Shown in pieces: positions 23,977-33,688 of a stretch of 53,144 bases of DNA (positions within the stretch are counted from its first letter, which is position 1; every line of letters starts with the position of its first letter). Source of the stretch: CAZHWR01 sp964536085 (lineage in GTDB: Bacteria > Bacillota > Clostridia > Oscillospirales > Ruminococcaceae); contig CAZHWR010000008.1 of the NCBI GenBank assembly GCA_964536085.1, forward strand, positions 1 through 53,144. Direction: 5' to 3'. The notes beneath the pieces were generated by a model, which had not been told where the DNA came from, made no database searches, and was given only the letters and a program-made list of their open reading frames with translations. The translations under genes were made by a program, and so were the position numbers.

Positions 23977-24771
23977 ATGGATTTGATGAGCAAAGCGAAG
24001 CGCGTTGTGATAAAGGTCGGGACCTCTACACTGACGCATAAAACAGGGCTTTTGAATATCCGCAGAATCGAAAATTTGGTCAAGGTGATGGCGGATATAA
24101 AAAATTCGGGCAGGGAGATAGTGCTTGTGACCTCAGGCTCGGTGGGAGTCGGAGTCGGGAAAATAGGGCTTTCAAATAAGCCTGAGGACACGCCGACAAA
24201 GCAGGCGTGCGCGGCTCTCGGTCAATGCGAGCTGATGTATGTTTACGACAAGCATTTTTCCGTTTACAATCATTCTGTGGCTCAGATATTGCTGACAAGG
24301 GATATTATCGACGATGAACAGCGCAAATCAAACGTCCGCAACACGTTTGACCGGCTTTTAAGCTTGGGCGTTGTTCCGGTCGTAAACGAAAACGACACTG
24401 TTTCGGTCGAGGAAATCGAGTTCGGCGATAACGACACTTTATCAGCTATTGTCGCAACGCTCGTCGAGGCGGACGCGCTGATTATCCTGACCGATATCGA
24501 CGGGCTGTATAACAAAGATCCCCGCCGATATGACGATGCAGAAATCATACATACCGTAACTGAAATAACGGACTGTATCCGCGCTTCGGCGGGGGAAAAG
24601 GGCTCGACGCTCGGAACCGGCGGCATGATTACCAAGGTCGAGGCGGCGCAGATAGCGTTAAACGCAGGAATAACCACTATTGTTGCAAACGGGAAAAACC
24701 CCAAGCTTTTGTACGATATTTTTGAGGATAAAACGGTCGGAACGCGGTTTGAGTCGAAACAAGGGAAATAA
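23977..24771 (+). CDS. proB: Glutamate 5-kinase
   Basis: 264 residues. Phosphorylates glutamate in the first step of proline synthesis. Amino-acid-kinase fold with VIKVGTSTLTHKTG at the N-terminus, LVTSGSVGVGVGKIG, PVVNENDTVSVEEIEFGDND, and LTDIDGLYNKDP. The C-terminal PUA domain of the Escherichia coli enzyme (367 residues) is absent, as in many short-form kinases, so the form of proline feedback may differ. The GGGGAGAAAGC before the ATG lies at the end of the membrane-protein gene. Confidence 0.95.
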   Translation: MDLMSKAKRVVIKVGTSTLTHKTGLLNIRRIENLVKVMADIKNSGREIVLVTSGSVGVGVGKIGLSNKPEDTPTKQACAALGQCELMYVYDKHFSVYNHSVAQILLTRDIIDDEQRKSNVRNTFDRLLSLGVVPVVNENDTVSVEEIEFGDNDTLSAIVATLVEADALIILTDIDGLYNKDPRRYDDAEIIHTVTEITDCIRASAGEKGSTLGTGGMITKVEAAQIALNAGITTIVANGKNPKLLYDIFEDKTVGTRFESKQGK

Positions 24772-24802
24772 ATATTTACATATAGGAAAGGGCGCATACA
24801 GT

Positions 24803-26050
24803 ATGACGTACATGCAGACGCTCGGCGAGCGGGCAAAAAAGGCGGGATATAAAATTGCCGCGGCGAGCACAAAAGACAAAAACCGTATGCTTGCGGCAAT
24901 TGCGGATCATCTTGAAAAAAACAGTACGCGGATTATTCAGGAAAACAGCGCGGATATCGCCGCGGCGAAGCAAAACGGCATCGCCGATACGATGGTCGAC
25001 AGGCTGATGCTCAATGAACAGAGGATAAAGGGAATTGCCGACGGCGTGAGGAACATCATCGCGCTTGACGATCCTGTCGGAATTATTGAACGCGGCTTTA
25101 CAAGACCGAACGGTCTGAGAATCAATGTTACAAGGGTGCCGCTCGGGGTTATCGGAATAATATTTGAAAGCCGTCCTAATGTAACGGTGGACGCAGCCGC
25201 GCTCTGCATTAAAGCGGGAAACAGCACCATTCTGCGCGGAGGCAAAGAGGCGATAAATTCAAATAAGATACTTTGCAAAATTATGAGGGAGGCCATAGCT
25301 GACTGCGGCTTTGACCCCGATATAGTGAATCTGGTTGAGGACGTCTCGCGAGACGTAGCCGCTGAGATGATGAGGCTCAACGATTATCTTGACGTTTTGA
25401 TTCCGCGCGGTGGCGCGGGGCTGATAAACGCGGTGATAAAGCAGTCCACTGTTCCGGTTATACAAACCGGCGTGGGTAACTGCCATGTTTATGTGGATGA
25501 ATCCGCGGACTTGGATATGGCGGCGGAAATTGTATTCAACGCAAAAACCAGCCGTCCTAGCGTTTGCAACGCCTGTGAAAGCCTGCTTGTGCATGAAAGC
25601 ATTGCAAAAGAGTTTTTGCCCGTGGTAAAGCGCAGACTGGATGAAAAGAACGTTAAAATCATCGGCTGTGATAAAACGGCGCAAATTTTGGGGGACTGCG
25701 TTCAAAAGGCGACGGACGAGGATTATTACAAGGAATTTCTCGACTATATAATTTCGGTTAAGGTTGTGGGCTCGGTTGACGAGGCTATAGAGCATATCAA
25801 CAAATACGGCAGCGGTCATTCCGAGGCGATTGTTACAAACAGCCTTAAAAGCTCCGAAAAGTTCACAAAAATGGTCGACGCGGCGGCGGTTTATGTAAAT
25901 GCGTCCACAAGGTTTACCGACGGCGGTGAGTTCGGATTCGGGGCGGAAATCGGAATTTCCACCCAAAAACTGCATGCAAGAGGTCCCATGGGGCTTCGGG
26001 AATTAACGTCGGTAAAATATGTTATAAGCGGAGACGGGCAGATAAGATAA
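24803..26050 (+). CDS. proA: Gamma-glutamyl phosphate reductase
   Basis: 415 residues. NADPH-dependent second step of proline synthesis. Aldehyde-dehydrogenase fold: RVPLGVIGIIFESRPNVTVDAAALC, GNSTILRGGKEA, IPRGGAGLI, GVGNCHVYVDE, and the catalytic Cys in SRPSVCNACESLLVH. The ATG at 24803 follows AGGAAAGGGC; longer in-frame extensions overlap proB. The proC partner lies at 50613 in the same window. Confidence 0.96.
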   Translation: MTYMQTLGERAKKAGYKIAAASTKDKNRMLAAIADHLEKNSTRIIQENSADIAAAKQNGIADTMVDRLMLNEQRIKGIADGVRNIIALDDPVGIIERGFTRPNGLRINVTRVPLGVIGIIFESRPNVTVDAAALCIKAGNSTILRGGKEAINSNKILCKIMREAIADCGFDPDIVNLVEDVSRDVAAEMMRLNDYLDVLIPRGGAGLINAVIKQSTVPVIQTGVGNCHVYVDESADLDMAAEIVFNAKTSRPSVCNACESLLVHESIAKEFLPVVKRRLDEKNVKIIGCDKTAQILGDCVQKATDEDYYKEFLDYIISVKVVGSVDEAIEHINKYGSGHSEAIVTNSLKSSEKFTKMVDAAAVYVNASTRFTDGGEFGFGAEIGISTQKLHARGPMGLRELTSVKYVISGDGQIR

Positions 26051-26127
26051 GGGCAAAGGCGACAGTCATGGCTGCTGAGCAAAGATCTGATTTGGGCGTG
26101 GCATGTACGGGAAAGGATTGTTAAATT

Positions 26128-26967
26128 ATGCAGAAAAACGGAAAAAAGCGTATAAATAAAACCACTGTTATCGGCGCGGTGATTTTGCTTTTTGCGATAA
26201 TCGGCGTTATTTCGAGTGCGGTTATTATCACAAATTCGACAGTGGGTCTTATTGAAAACAAAAAAGGCAAAAAGGCGTTTGCCGAATACATAGCGCCGTT
26301 GGTAGTCGTTGATCCGCCCACGTTTGATTCTGTGGATAATCTCGACAGTAAAACCATGCTGACGGCGGCTGTATGGAATCTTTTAAAGAATGAGACGCTC
26401 AGTAAATACGATACGGACAATTATCAGTTTATAACCGTTCCGAAAACTGATGTAGAGGCGTATGCCATCAAGCTTTTCGGAGACAGTATTGAACTCGAGC
26501 ATCAACCGCTTGGCGACGCGTATTATTCGTTCTCGTACAGCGAGCAGGACGGAACATATACCATACCTACGGCTAACGTTTATGTTCCGTATACTCCCGA
26601 GGTCACAAATATCGAGCAGGACGGAGATATATATACTCTCACAGTGGACTATATTTCTACGAATGACTTTTTGCAAAACGAAAACGCGGAAAATAAGAAG
26701 ACTAGGCTTTACAAGCTCAAAAAGATAGATAAAAAAGAGTATAATGTTATAGCAGTGGTGGATCCCGCAGCGGTTTCAAGCGAAGCGTCGTCAGAAGCTG
26801 AGTCCGCAGAATCGAGTCAAAGCGAATCCGCAGTCAGCTCGGTCGCCGTTACGAGCGCCGCCGAAAGCAGTTCGACCGGCAACAGCACAGGCAGTAATGC
26901 GACAAGTTCTAAGAAAAACACAAGCTCGAAAAATACGAGTTCCAAAAAATCGGGAAAGAACAATTAA
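26128..26967 (+). CDS. Membrane-anchored protein with Ser-rich tail, unknown function
   Basis: 279 residues. A basic N-terminus (K-K-R-I-N-K) and a single transmembrane helix (about 13-37) anchor it, with the bulk outside. The middle domain (about 50-215) is polar with mixed beta character and an IEQDGDIYTLTVDYI segment. The last 60 residues are Ser/Ala then Ser/Lys/Asn low complexity, resembling the tail of the zinc-ribbon protein at 8833-9315. AAAGGA precedes the ATG. It follows proA by 77 bases and ends before a strong terminator, so it may be the last gene of the proline unit. I do not recognise a family. Confidence 0.7.
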   Translation: MQKNGKKRINKTTVIGAVILLFAIIGVISSAVIITNSTVGLIENKKGKKAFAEYIAPLVVVDPPTFDSVDNLDSKTMLTAAVWNLLKNETLSKYDTDNYQFITVPKTDVEAYAIKLFGDSIELEHQPLGDAYYSFSYSEQDGTYTIPTANVYVPYTPEVTNIEQDGDIYTLTVDYISTNDFLQNENAENKKTRLYKLKKIDKKEYNVIAVVDPAAVSSEASSEAESAESSQSESAVSSVAVTSAAESSSTGNSTGSNATSSKKNTSSKNTSSKKSGKNN

Positions 26968-27000
26968 AAACCAAAACATTTTAGCTATGAAACTGCTGAT

Positions 27001-27038
27001 AAAGCGATTCGCGGATTTTGAGTCTGCGAATCGCTTTT
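27001..27038 (+). terminator. Terminator of the proBA unit
   Basis: A 12-bp stem, AAAGCGATTCGC/GCGAATCGCTTT (27001-27012/27026-27037), then T. Confidence 0.8.
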
Positions 27039-27108
27039 ATATTAGCGCATTTGCAGGCAATGTAACTGAGACCGACGCTTATAAAATGTCGAGCCGAGTC
27101 GCACTGTA

Positions 27109-27137
27109 TTGAAAATAAACGCGGACGGTGGTATAAT
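27109..27137 (+). promoter_or_regulatory. recJ operon promoter
   Basis: TTGAAA (27109-27114), 17-base spacer, TATAAT (27132-27137). Confidence 0.75.
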
Positions 27138-27179
27138 AATACATTATTATTTGTTTTATCGGAAAAGAGGTGCGCGGCT

Positions 27180-29213
27180 ATGGCGTTAAAATCATGGAGG
27201 ATGAAAATCAGTGATGCGGGAAGTAAAGAAAATTTCTACGAGCCCGGGCTGCCGGAAATGGTTTTGTCAGCGCTTCGTGCCAGAGGAATTTGTGATGAAG
27301 ACCGTGCACGGGAGTTTTTAAACGATAGTGCGGAACTCTACGATCCGTTTGAGCTAAAGGATATGGACAAGGCTGTAAACCGCATAAACGAGGCGGTGGA
27401 AAACGGTGAAGCTATCGCGGTTTACGGCGATTACGACTGCGACGGCATAACCTCAACCGCGGTGCTGTACACATATCTTGAGTCGATGGGCGCGGATGTT
27501 TGCTATTATATTCCCGAAAGAAGCATGGGATACGGATTAAACAACGGCGCCATAGATGTTCTTGCCGATCGGGGCGTTTCGCTCATCATTACAGTGGACA
27601 ACGGTATCTCCGCTATCGCGGAAAGCGAGTATCTAAAGGATATCGGAATAGACTTGATAGTTACCGATCATCACCAGCCGGGGGAAGCGCTGCCGTATGC
27701 GTGCGCTGTGGTCGACCCTCATCGGCGTGACTGCGCAGGCAGGTTTAAGGATTTGTGCGGTGCGGGAGTCGCTCTGAAGCTGGTCGCGGCTCTGGAAGGC
27801 GGCGACTATTTCACCGCAATGGACTATTACGCCGATTTGGTCGCAATAGGAACAGTGGCGGACGTTGTGCCGCTCGTTTCAGAAAACAGGACGATAGTGC
27901 AAAACGGAGTCGGGATGCTCTCGATGACCGAGAATGTCGGACTAAATGCGCTGATAGCCGCCGCTGGGCTTTCAGGAAAGGAAATAAAAAGCGAAAACAT
28001 CGCGTACGGACTTGCACCGCGGCTAAACGCCGCGGGCAGAATGGACTCTGCAAATACCGCGATGCAGCTTATTTTAAGCGAGGACGAGGACGAAGCCGTC
28101 GGGCTTGCAGAAAAAATAAACAAGCTGAATATTCAAAGAAAAGACGAGGAGGCAAAAATCCTCGAAGATATAGAACGGCAGATAGAAAAAAATCCGCTTA
28201 TTGTGAACGACAGAGTGATAGTTTTGGCGGGCGAGGGCTGGCATCACGGAGTTATAGGAATAGTCAGCGCACGGATTACCGAGAAGTACGCTAAGCCGAG
28301 CGCGGTTATATCGATAGACGGTGAAACGGCTACGGGGAGCGCCAGGAGCTTCGGCGATTTTTCGCTTTTTAAGGCGCTCGAGGCGGTGTCGGATGCTTTG
28401 AATAAGTTCGGAGGGCATTCTAACGCCGCGGGATTCAGCCTGAACGCGGACATGATAGATGATTTCCGAAGAAAAATCAATGAATATGCAAAGGCAAATT
28501 TCAGCTCAATGCCGAGGATGGGTATCGATATCGATGCCAAGATATCGTCCGAGGATATAACGCTTGACAATGCGCGTGCTCTTTTGAAGCTGGAGCCGTT
28601 CGGAGAGGCAAATCCAAAGCCTGTGTTTTTGATTGAAAACGCGGTGGTGGATATGGTCTACTCCATCGGAAACGATAAGCATTCCAAAATAAGGTTTACT
28701 CAAAACGGGCGTGCGTTTTTTGCGCTTTTATTCGGAGTTTCCGCAGGAGAGTTCGATTACAGAGCGGGCAGCATAACTGATATTTTGGTAACTCTTGACG
28801 AAAATGAATACGAGGGAAATTTTTCGGTTTCGGTAAAGCTGAAGGACATCCGCCCGCACGGATTTGACGAAGCAAGATATTTCGCCGCTAAGGACGCTTT
28901 TGAAGCGGCGGTGAGATGCGAACAGCTTGACAGCCGGTTGTATTCCCGTTTAGTGCCCGCAAGAGAGGAAACGGCGTTGGTTTATAAATATCTTTTGTCG
29001 CGCGGCAGCGAAAAAGTCACGGCTGACAAAATTTTTAACGCTCTTTATAAAACAAAGATGAATTTTGGGAAAATACTAAGTATACTTATGATATTGCAGG
29101 AGGTTGGGCTTGCCGGCGGATGTGTGTTCGACGGAGTGACGCTTGTAAAATCGAAAGAAAAGAAAAATCTTGACGATTCAAAGTTTCTAAAATATCTAAA
29201 GAGCAATCAATAA
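27180..29213 (+). CDS. recJ: Single-stranded-DNA-specific exonuclease RecJ
   Basis: 677 residues. 5'-3' exonuclease in recombination and mismatch/base-excision repair. DHH phosphoesterase motifs in order: VYGDYDCDGITSTA (metal Asp residues at 84-88), ITVDNGIS (139-142), TDHHQPGE (DHH 163-165), and DPHRRDC. The DHHA1-type motif GGHSNAAGF lies near 412 and an OB-like RecJ domain follows. A C-terminal extension of about 100 residues is common in Firmicutes. GAGGTG precedes the ATG. Confidence 0.95.
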   Translation: MALKSWRMKISDAGSKENFYEPGLPEMVLSALRARGICDEDRAREFLNDSAELYDPFELKDMDKAVNRINEAVENGEAIAVYGDYDCDGITSTAVLYTYLESMGADVCYYIPERSMGYGLNNGAIDVLADRGVSLIITVDNGISAIAESEYLKDIGIDLIVTDHHQPGEALPYACAVVDPHRRDCAGRFKDLCGAGVALKLVAALEGGDYFTAMDYYADLVAIGTVADVVPLVSENRTIVQNGVGMLSMTENVGLNALIAAAGLSGKEIKSENIAYGLAPRLNAAGRMDSANTAMQLILSEDEDEAVGLAEKINKLNIQRKDEEAKILEDIERQIEKNPLIVNDRVIVLAGEGWHHGVIGIVSARITEKYAKPSAVISIDGETATGSARSFGDFSLFKALEAVSDALNKFGGHSNAAGFSLNADMIDDFRRKINEYAKANFSSMPRMGIDIDAKISSEDITLDNARALLKLEPFGEANPKPVFLIENAVVDMVYSIGNDKHSKIRFTQNGRAFFALLFGVSAGEFDYRAGSITDILVTLDENEYEGNFSVSVKLKDIRPHGFDEARYFAAKDAFEAAVRCEQLDSRLYSRLVPAREETALVYKYLLSRGSEKVTADKIFNALYKTKMNFGKILSILMILQEVGLAGGCVFDGVTLVKSKEKKNLDDSKFLKYLKSNQ

Positions 29214-29231
29214 CGGAGTGTGTAGGCTGTA

Positions 29232-31430
29232 ATGAAAGAAAAATTAAAGGAATTGTTTGCCTGTATTAATAAAACCGAAAAAAATTATGACAAACAGCTT
29301 ATTGAAAGAGCGTTTAATGTGGCAGACAAGGCTCATGAGGGTCAGTTTCGCCGATCCGGGGAGCCGTATGTGACGCATCCTGTGTCGGTCGCATGTATTT
29401 TGGCGGAGCTCGGGATGGATAGCGAGTGCCTGTGCGCCGCTTTGCTGCACGACGTTGTGGAGGACACTCAGGTTACTATAGACGATATAAAAAAAGAGTT
29501 CGGAGCGGATATAGCGCTGCTTGTAGACGGCGTTACAAAGCTCGGCAGAGTTTCTCTTACACCGCGCGAGGTTCAGCAGGCGGAAAACGTCCGAAAAATG
29601 CTGCTTGCAATGGCTCAGGATGTAAGGGTAATAATCATAAAGCTTGCAGACAGGCTCCACAATCTTCGCACGATAGCGTTTATGCCTCCGCAAAAGCAGA
29701 GGGATATCTGCCGCGAAACGATGGAAATATACGCGCCTCTTGCGCATCGTTTGGGAATCAGAGCCGTAAAAGAGGAACTGGAGGATATATCGCTTAAATA
29801 TCTGGATCCTGTTGCGTATAATGAAATTGAAAGAACGCTGACTCTCAAAAAGACCGACAGAGAAAATTTTATCAGTGAGATAAAAAAAGAAATTCTAACG
29901 CGTCTTGAAGAGCAAAACATAAAGGACGCTTTTATTGAAGGCAGAGTGAAAAGCTTTTACGGCATCTACCGCAAGGTTTATATGGCGGGAAGAGCCTTTG
30001 AAGAGGTTTATGACATATATGCCGTGAGGATAATCGTTTCAACGGTTATAGAATGCTATAACATTCTCGGTATTATACACGACCTGTTTCGCCCGATACC
30101 GAACAGGTTCAAGGATTATATTTCAACGCCCAAGCCAAACATGTATCAAAGTCTGCACACGACGGTTATAAATGAAAAGGGCGTTCCGTTTGAGATTCAG
30201 ATAAGAACGTGGGATATGCACTATACCGCCGAATACGGTATCGCCGCGCACTGGAAATACAAAGCCGGAATACAGGGAAAGGACAAATTGGAGGAACGCC
30301 TGGCGTGGGTGCGCCAGATAATAGAAGCCGAAAAGGAAACAGAGGACGTTGAGGATATCGTGCGCACAATAAAGACCGATATCGGCAGTGAGGAAGTGTA
30401 TGTTTTCACTCCGCGCGGGGACGTCAAATCGCTTCCGGTGGGTTCAAACGTCATAGACTTTGCCTACGCTATCCACACCGAGGTGGGAAACCGTATGACG
30501 GGAGCAAAGATAGACGGCAGAATCGTTTCTTTGGACACAAAGGTCAAAACAGGGCAGATAGTCGAAATTATTACGACCAATTCGCAGAATCACGGTCCTA
30601 ACAGGGACTGGATAAAGCTTGTTAAAACCAACGAGGCGCGCACAAAGATCCGCTCGTGGTTCAAACGCGAAAAGCGGGATGAAAATATTATCGAGGGAAA
30701 AGCAGAGCTTGCGCGCGAATTTAAGCGGAATCAAATCAATATTGATATAGAAAAACAGCCCGACTTTGTCAAGGATATTGCCGAACGTCACCACTTTGAA
30801 AATACGGATGATTTTTACGCCGCGATCGGATACGGAGGAATCATACTTTCGAGAATCATCCCGCGAATAAAAGAGGATTATATCAAGGCTGTGAAGGCGG
30901 CAAAGGCGCAGGAAATTTCCGAGGAAGAAATTGTCCGTCAGGCGGTGGAACAGGCATCTAGCAAAAAAAGCAGCAGCGGAATCATAGTAGAGGGGATAGA
31001 CAACTGCCTTGTGAAGCTGTCAAAATGCTGCAGCCCGCTTCCGGGCGACCCTATAATCGGTTTTATTACCCGCGGCTACGGCGTTTCTGTGCACCGCGCA
31101 GACTGCGTTAATGCAGTTGCCGGGCTTGCCGACGAATCTCAAAAGGGCAGATGGATAAAGGTCCATTGGGCGGATAAGGAAAGCGCGAGCTACCAGTGCA
31201 GACTGGATATTGTCGCCGTTAACCGTTCGGGCTTGGCGGCGGATGTTACTGTGGCAATTTCAGGCTTCAGGGTGCCGATTCACGAGCTGAACGCCAGAGA
31301 GCTTAAAAACGGCAATGCTAATTTAACTGTGACTATAAGTATTGCGGGAAAGGATCAGCTTGACAGCATGATACAGAAAATATCAAAAATCAGCGGTATT
31401 ATTTCTGTGGAGCGTTCAACTCCGCAGTGA
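29232..31430 (+). CDS. relA: Bifunctional (p)ppGpp synthetase/hydrolase
   Basis: 732 residues, long RSH enzyme of the stringent response. Hydrolase HD domain with LLHDVVEDT (72-79); synthetase domain with GIYRKVY, YDIYAVRIIV and STPKPNMYQSLHT; TGS domain (VYVFTPRGDVKSLPVGSNVIDFAYAIHTEVG); zinc-finger-like CSPLPGDPIIGFITRGYGVSVHRADC; and C-terminal ACT domain (VAVNRSGLAADVTVAISG). Both catalytic halves look intact, so it should make and degrade the alarmone. It follows recJ by 18 bases, a common Firmicutes order. Confidence 0.96.
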   Translation: MKEKLKELFACINKTEKNYDKQLIERAFNVADKAHEGQFRRSGEPYVTHPVSVACILAELGMDSECLCAALLHDVVEDTQVTIDDIKKEFGADIALLVDGVTKLGRVSLTPREVQQAENVRKMLLAMAQDVRVIIIKLADRLHNLRTIAFMPPQKQRDICRETMEIYAPLAHRLGIRAVKEELEDISLKYLDPVAYNEIERTLTLKKTDRENFISEIKKEILTRLEEQNIKDAFIEGRVKSFYGIYRKVYMAGRAFEEVYDIYAVRIIVSTVIECYNILGIIHDLFRPIPNRFKDYISTPKPNMYQSLHTTVINEKGVPFEIQIRTWDMHYTAEYGIAAHWKYKAGIQGKDKLEERLAWVRQIIEAEKETEDVEDIVRTIKTDIGSEEVYVFTPRGDVKSLPVGSNVIDFAYAIHTEVGNRMTGAKIDGRIVSLDTKVKTGQIVEIITTNSQNHGPNRDWIKLVKTNEARTKIRSWFKREKRDENIIEGKAELAREFKRNQINIDIEKQPDFVKDIAERHHFENTDDFYAAIGYGGIILSRIIPRIKEDYIKAVKAAKAQEISEEEIVRQAVEQASSKKSSSGIIVEGIDNCLVKLSKCCSPLPGDPIIGFITRGYGVSVHRADCVNAVAGLADESQKGRWIKVHWADKESASYQCRLDIVAVNRSGLAADVTVAISGFRVPIHELNARELKNGNANLTVTISIAGKDQLDSMIQKISKISGIISVERSTPQ

Positions 31431-31496
31431 TTTGTTCGGCTTTTATGTTAAAACTGATATTCCGTTTTTGAACACAGGAAAGGGACAGATAGAATT

Positions 31497-32135
31497 ATGG
31501 ATAAGGTCATCTGCGTTAAGGTGGGAATTTTGCAGACCAACTGCTATATCATTGAATCCAGCAAAAAAAACGCCGTTGTTATTGACCCGGGCGACAAACC
31601 GTTGGTTATTTTGAGCGAGCTGGAAAAGCGGGGCTTGACCGCGAAAAAAATCGTGATAACTCACGGTCACAACGACCATATCGGCGCGCTTTACGATTTG
31701 GTCGGCAAAACCGGCGCCGAGGTTTACATCCACGAAGCTGACGCCGATAAGCTGACGGACCCTGTGAAAAACCTGACTTCGGCTATGAATATGAAAAACT
31801 TCAAGCCGACTTATGAATATATCACAGTCAGAGACGGCGACAAGATAACGCTTGACGATATACGCTTTACGGTCATTCACACTCCGGGGCACACCGAGGG
31901 GTCTATGATACTGTTGTCCGACGGTGTGATTTACACAGGCGATACGCTTTTCAGGTGCGAGTGCGGCAGAACGGATCTTCCCGGCGGAAGCTACGAGCAG
32001 ATGCTTTGTTCGCTTAAAAGAATATCCGAAATCGATGGAGAATACAGGATTTTGCCCGGTCACGGAGCCGAAAGTACGCTCAATTTTGAAAAGGCGCAAA
32101 ATCCTTACATTAAGCTTGCAAGGTCAAAAGGTTGA
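31497..32135 (+). CDS. Metallo-beta-lactamase-fold hydrolase (glyoxalase II-like)
   Basis: 212 residues. Signature metal motif T-H-G-H-N-D-H-I-G, then HTPGHTEGSM, Asp in YTGDTLF, and LPGHG supplying the remaining ligands. The family includes hydroxyacylglutathione hydrolases, but in anaerobic Firmicutes the substrate is usually unknown; the protein sits between relA and hemZ in many genomes. AGGAAAGGG lies upstream of the ATG. Confidence 0.9.
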   Translation: MDKVICVKVGILQTNCYIIESSKKNAVVIDPGDKPLVILSELEKRGLTAKKIVITHGHNDHIGALYDLVGKTGAEVYIHEADADKLTDPVKNLTSAMNMKNFKPTYEYITVRDGDKITLDDIRFTVIHTPGHTEGSMILLSDGVIYTGDTLFRCECGRTDLPGGSYEQMLCSLKRISEIDGEYRILPGHGAESTLNFEKAQNPYIKLARSKG

Positions 32136-32173
32136 TTTTGTGAGCTTGCACAGCGAAAGGAATTTCAACAGAT

Positions 32174-33688
32174 ATGAAGCTTATATTTTACGGTCATGAT
32201 TTCAAATATGAAACGGAAAGTCTGTGCAAGCTGTTTTTTCCGTGCGTGAAATTTGAGCTTGAATATGATTCTTTTGATTTTTCCGCAGACAGCTTTATAT
32301 TCACGCGTGTGCTTAAAAGGCGCGGTTCGGCGCTGTGCTATGCGTATGTGCGCGCGGGCGGACGGGTGTATAAAAAATCCTTCCGCGTTTTGCGCTCAGA
32401 GCTTGATTTTAAAAAAGAATGTGAAACAGCCGTTTGTACAGCGCTTTACCGCGCGCTGTCGGAATATACGGGAATAACTCCCGAATGGGGAATACTGACG
32501 GGGATAAGGCCCGTTAAACGGATTCAAAAATACATGGCGGACGGCATGACCGAACGGCAGATAATCGATTTTTTGGGGCGAAAATACCTTGTAAGCGAAA
32601 ACAAAGCGCGCCTTGGGATAGATACTGCAAACGCCCAGCTTCCGATTTTGCAAACTGCAGACAATTTCAGCTTCAGCCTGTATGTAGCAATACCTTTTTG
32701 CCCGTCGAGATGCAGCTATTGCTCTTTTATATCGCAGTCGGCGGCGGACGAAAGGGTGTACAAGCTGATTCCCGACTATCTTGAGCGCTTGTATAAGGAA
32801 CTGAAGCTCACCTCTGAAATTGCCCGCGGTCTTGGGCTGACATTAAAGACAGTTTACATCGGCGGTGGAACGCCTACCGTTTTATCTGCTGAGCAGATGT
32901 CGCGTCTGATGGGAAAAATTGCAGAGTATTTCGATTTTTCGGGTGTTTTGGAATATACTGTCGAGGCGGGCAGACCGGACAGTATTTCAGAGGAAAAACT
33001 CAGAACGATAAAATCAGCGGGAGCTACGAGAATAAGCATAAATCCGCAGACGTTAAGCGACGAAGTGCTGTTTGAAATCGGAAGAAAGCACACCTCCAAA
33101 CAGTTTTTCGACAGCTTTGAGCTTGCAAGAAAGCTCGGATTTGACAATATTAATACAGATTTTATAGCGGGGTTGCCGAAAGATACGCCTGAAAGCTTTT
33201 TCCAAAGTATAGACGCGGCGGCAAAGCTTTCGCCGGAGAATATAACGGTGCACACTCTCTCGATGAAAAAAGCGGCGATAATGTATGAAAGTGCCGACGG
33301 TCAGCCGAATTATTCAGGGGATACGGGGAAAATGGTCGACTACGCAAAAACGCGCCTTGCAGAATCCGGCTACCGTCCGTATTATCTTTACAGACAGAAA
33401 AATACGCTTGAAAATCTTGAAAACGTGGGGTATGCAAAGCCGGGATATGAGTGCGTTTACAATGTATACATCATGGAGGAAACGCATACAATATTAGCCT
33501 GCGGGGCGTCTGCTTCGACAAAGCTGGTGAATATAAATAAATCTTATATTGAGCGGGTATTCAACTACAAATATCCTTTTGAATATATACGGGGTTTTGA
33601 CGTTATCGTGGAGAGAAAAAAGGAGATAACCGATTTTTATGCAAGAGAATTTAATGCGCGCTGCGAAATCGAAATACCAAATAGCTGA
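32174..33688 (+). CDS. hemZ: HemZ-type radical SAM protein (coproporphyrinogen dehydrogenase family)
   Basis: 504 residues. An N-terminal non-catalytic domain of about 165 residues, including WGILTGIRPVK typical of HemZ, is followed by the radical SAM core with cluster cysteines C176-C180-C183 (F-C-P-S-R-C-S-Y-C-S-F). Further HemN-like blocks are TVYIGGGTPTVLS, EYTVEAGRPDSIS, RISINPQTLSDEVL and NTDFIAGLPKDT. The family was linked to oxygen-independent coproporphyrinogen oxidation. No other heme genes are in the window, so the actual substrate is open. Its last 50 bases overlap the kinase gene. Confidence 0.92.
   Translation: MKLIFYGHDFKYETESLCKLFFPCVKFELEYDSFDFSADSFIFTRVLKRRGSALCYAYVRAGGRVYKKSFRVLRSELDFKKECETAVCTALYRALSEYTGITPEWGILTGIRPVKRIQKYMADGMTERQIIDFLGRKYLVSENKARLGIDTANAQLPILQTADNFSFSLYVAIPFCPSRCSYCSFISQSAADERVYKLIPDYLERLYKELKLTSEIARGLGLTLKTVYIGGGTPTVLSAEQMSRLMGKIAEYFDFSGVLEYTVEAGRPDSISEEKLRTIKSAGATRISINPQTLSDEVLFEIGRKHTSKQFFDSFELARKLGFDNINTDFIAGLPKDTPESFFQSIDAAAKLSPENITVHTLSMKKAAIMYESADGQPNYSGDTGKMVDYAKTRLAESGYRPYYLYRQKNTLENLENVGYAKPGYECVYNVYIMEETHTILACGASASTKLVNINKSYIERVFNYKYPFEYIRGFDVIVERKKEITDFYAREFNARCEIEIPNS

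Noticed and set aside
24282..24899. 205-codon minus-strand open frame over proB/proA
   Set aside because: Shadow frame of two well-identified genes; composition is Ser/Ile/Phe rich, as expected for antisense of coding DNA.
27755..28294. 179-codon plus-strand frame inside recJ
   Set aside because: Very Arg/Gly/Ser-rich out-of-frame translation of recJ; no start site and no homology sense.
33639..33688. Frameshift joining hemZ and the kinase into one gene
   Set aside because: Both proteins have complete, separate families with normal ends; a 50-base overlap between neighbouring genes is sufficient explanation.
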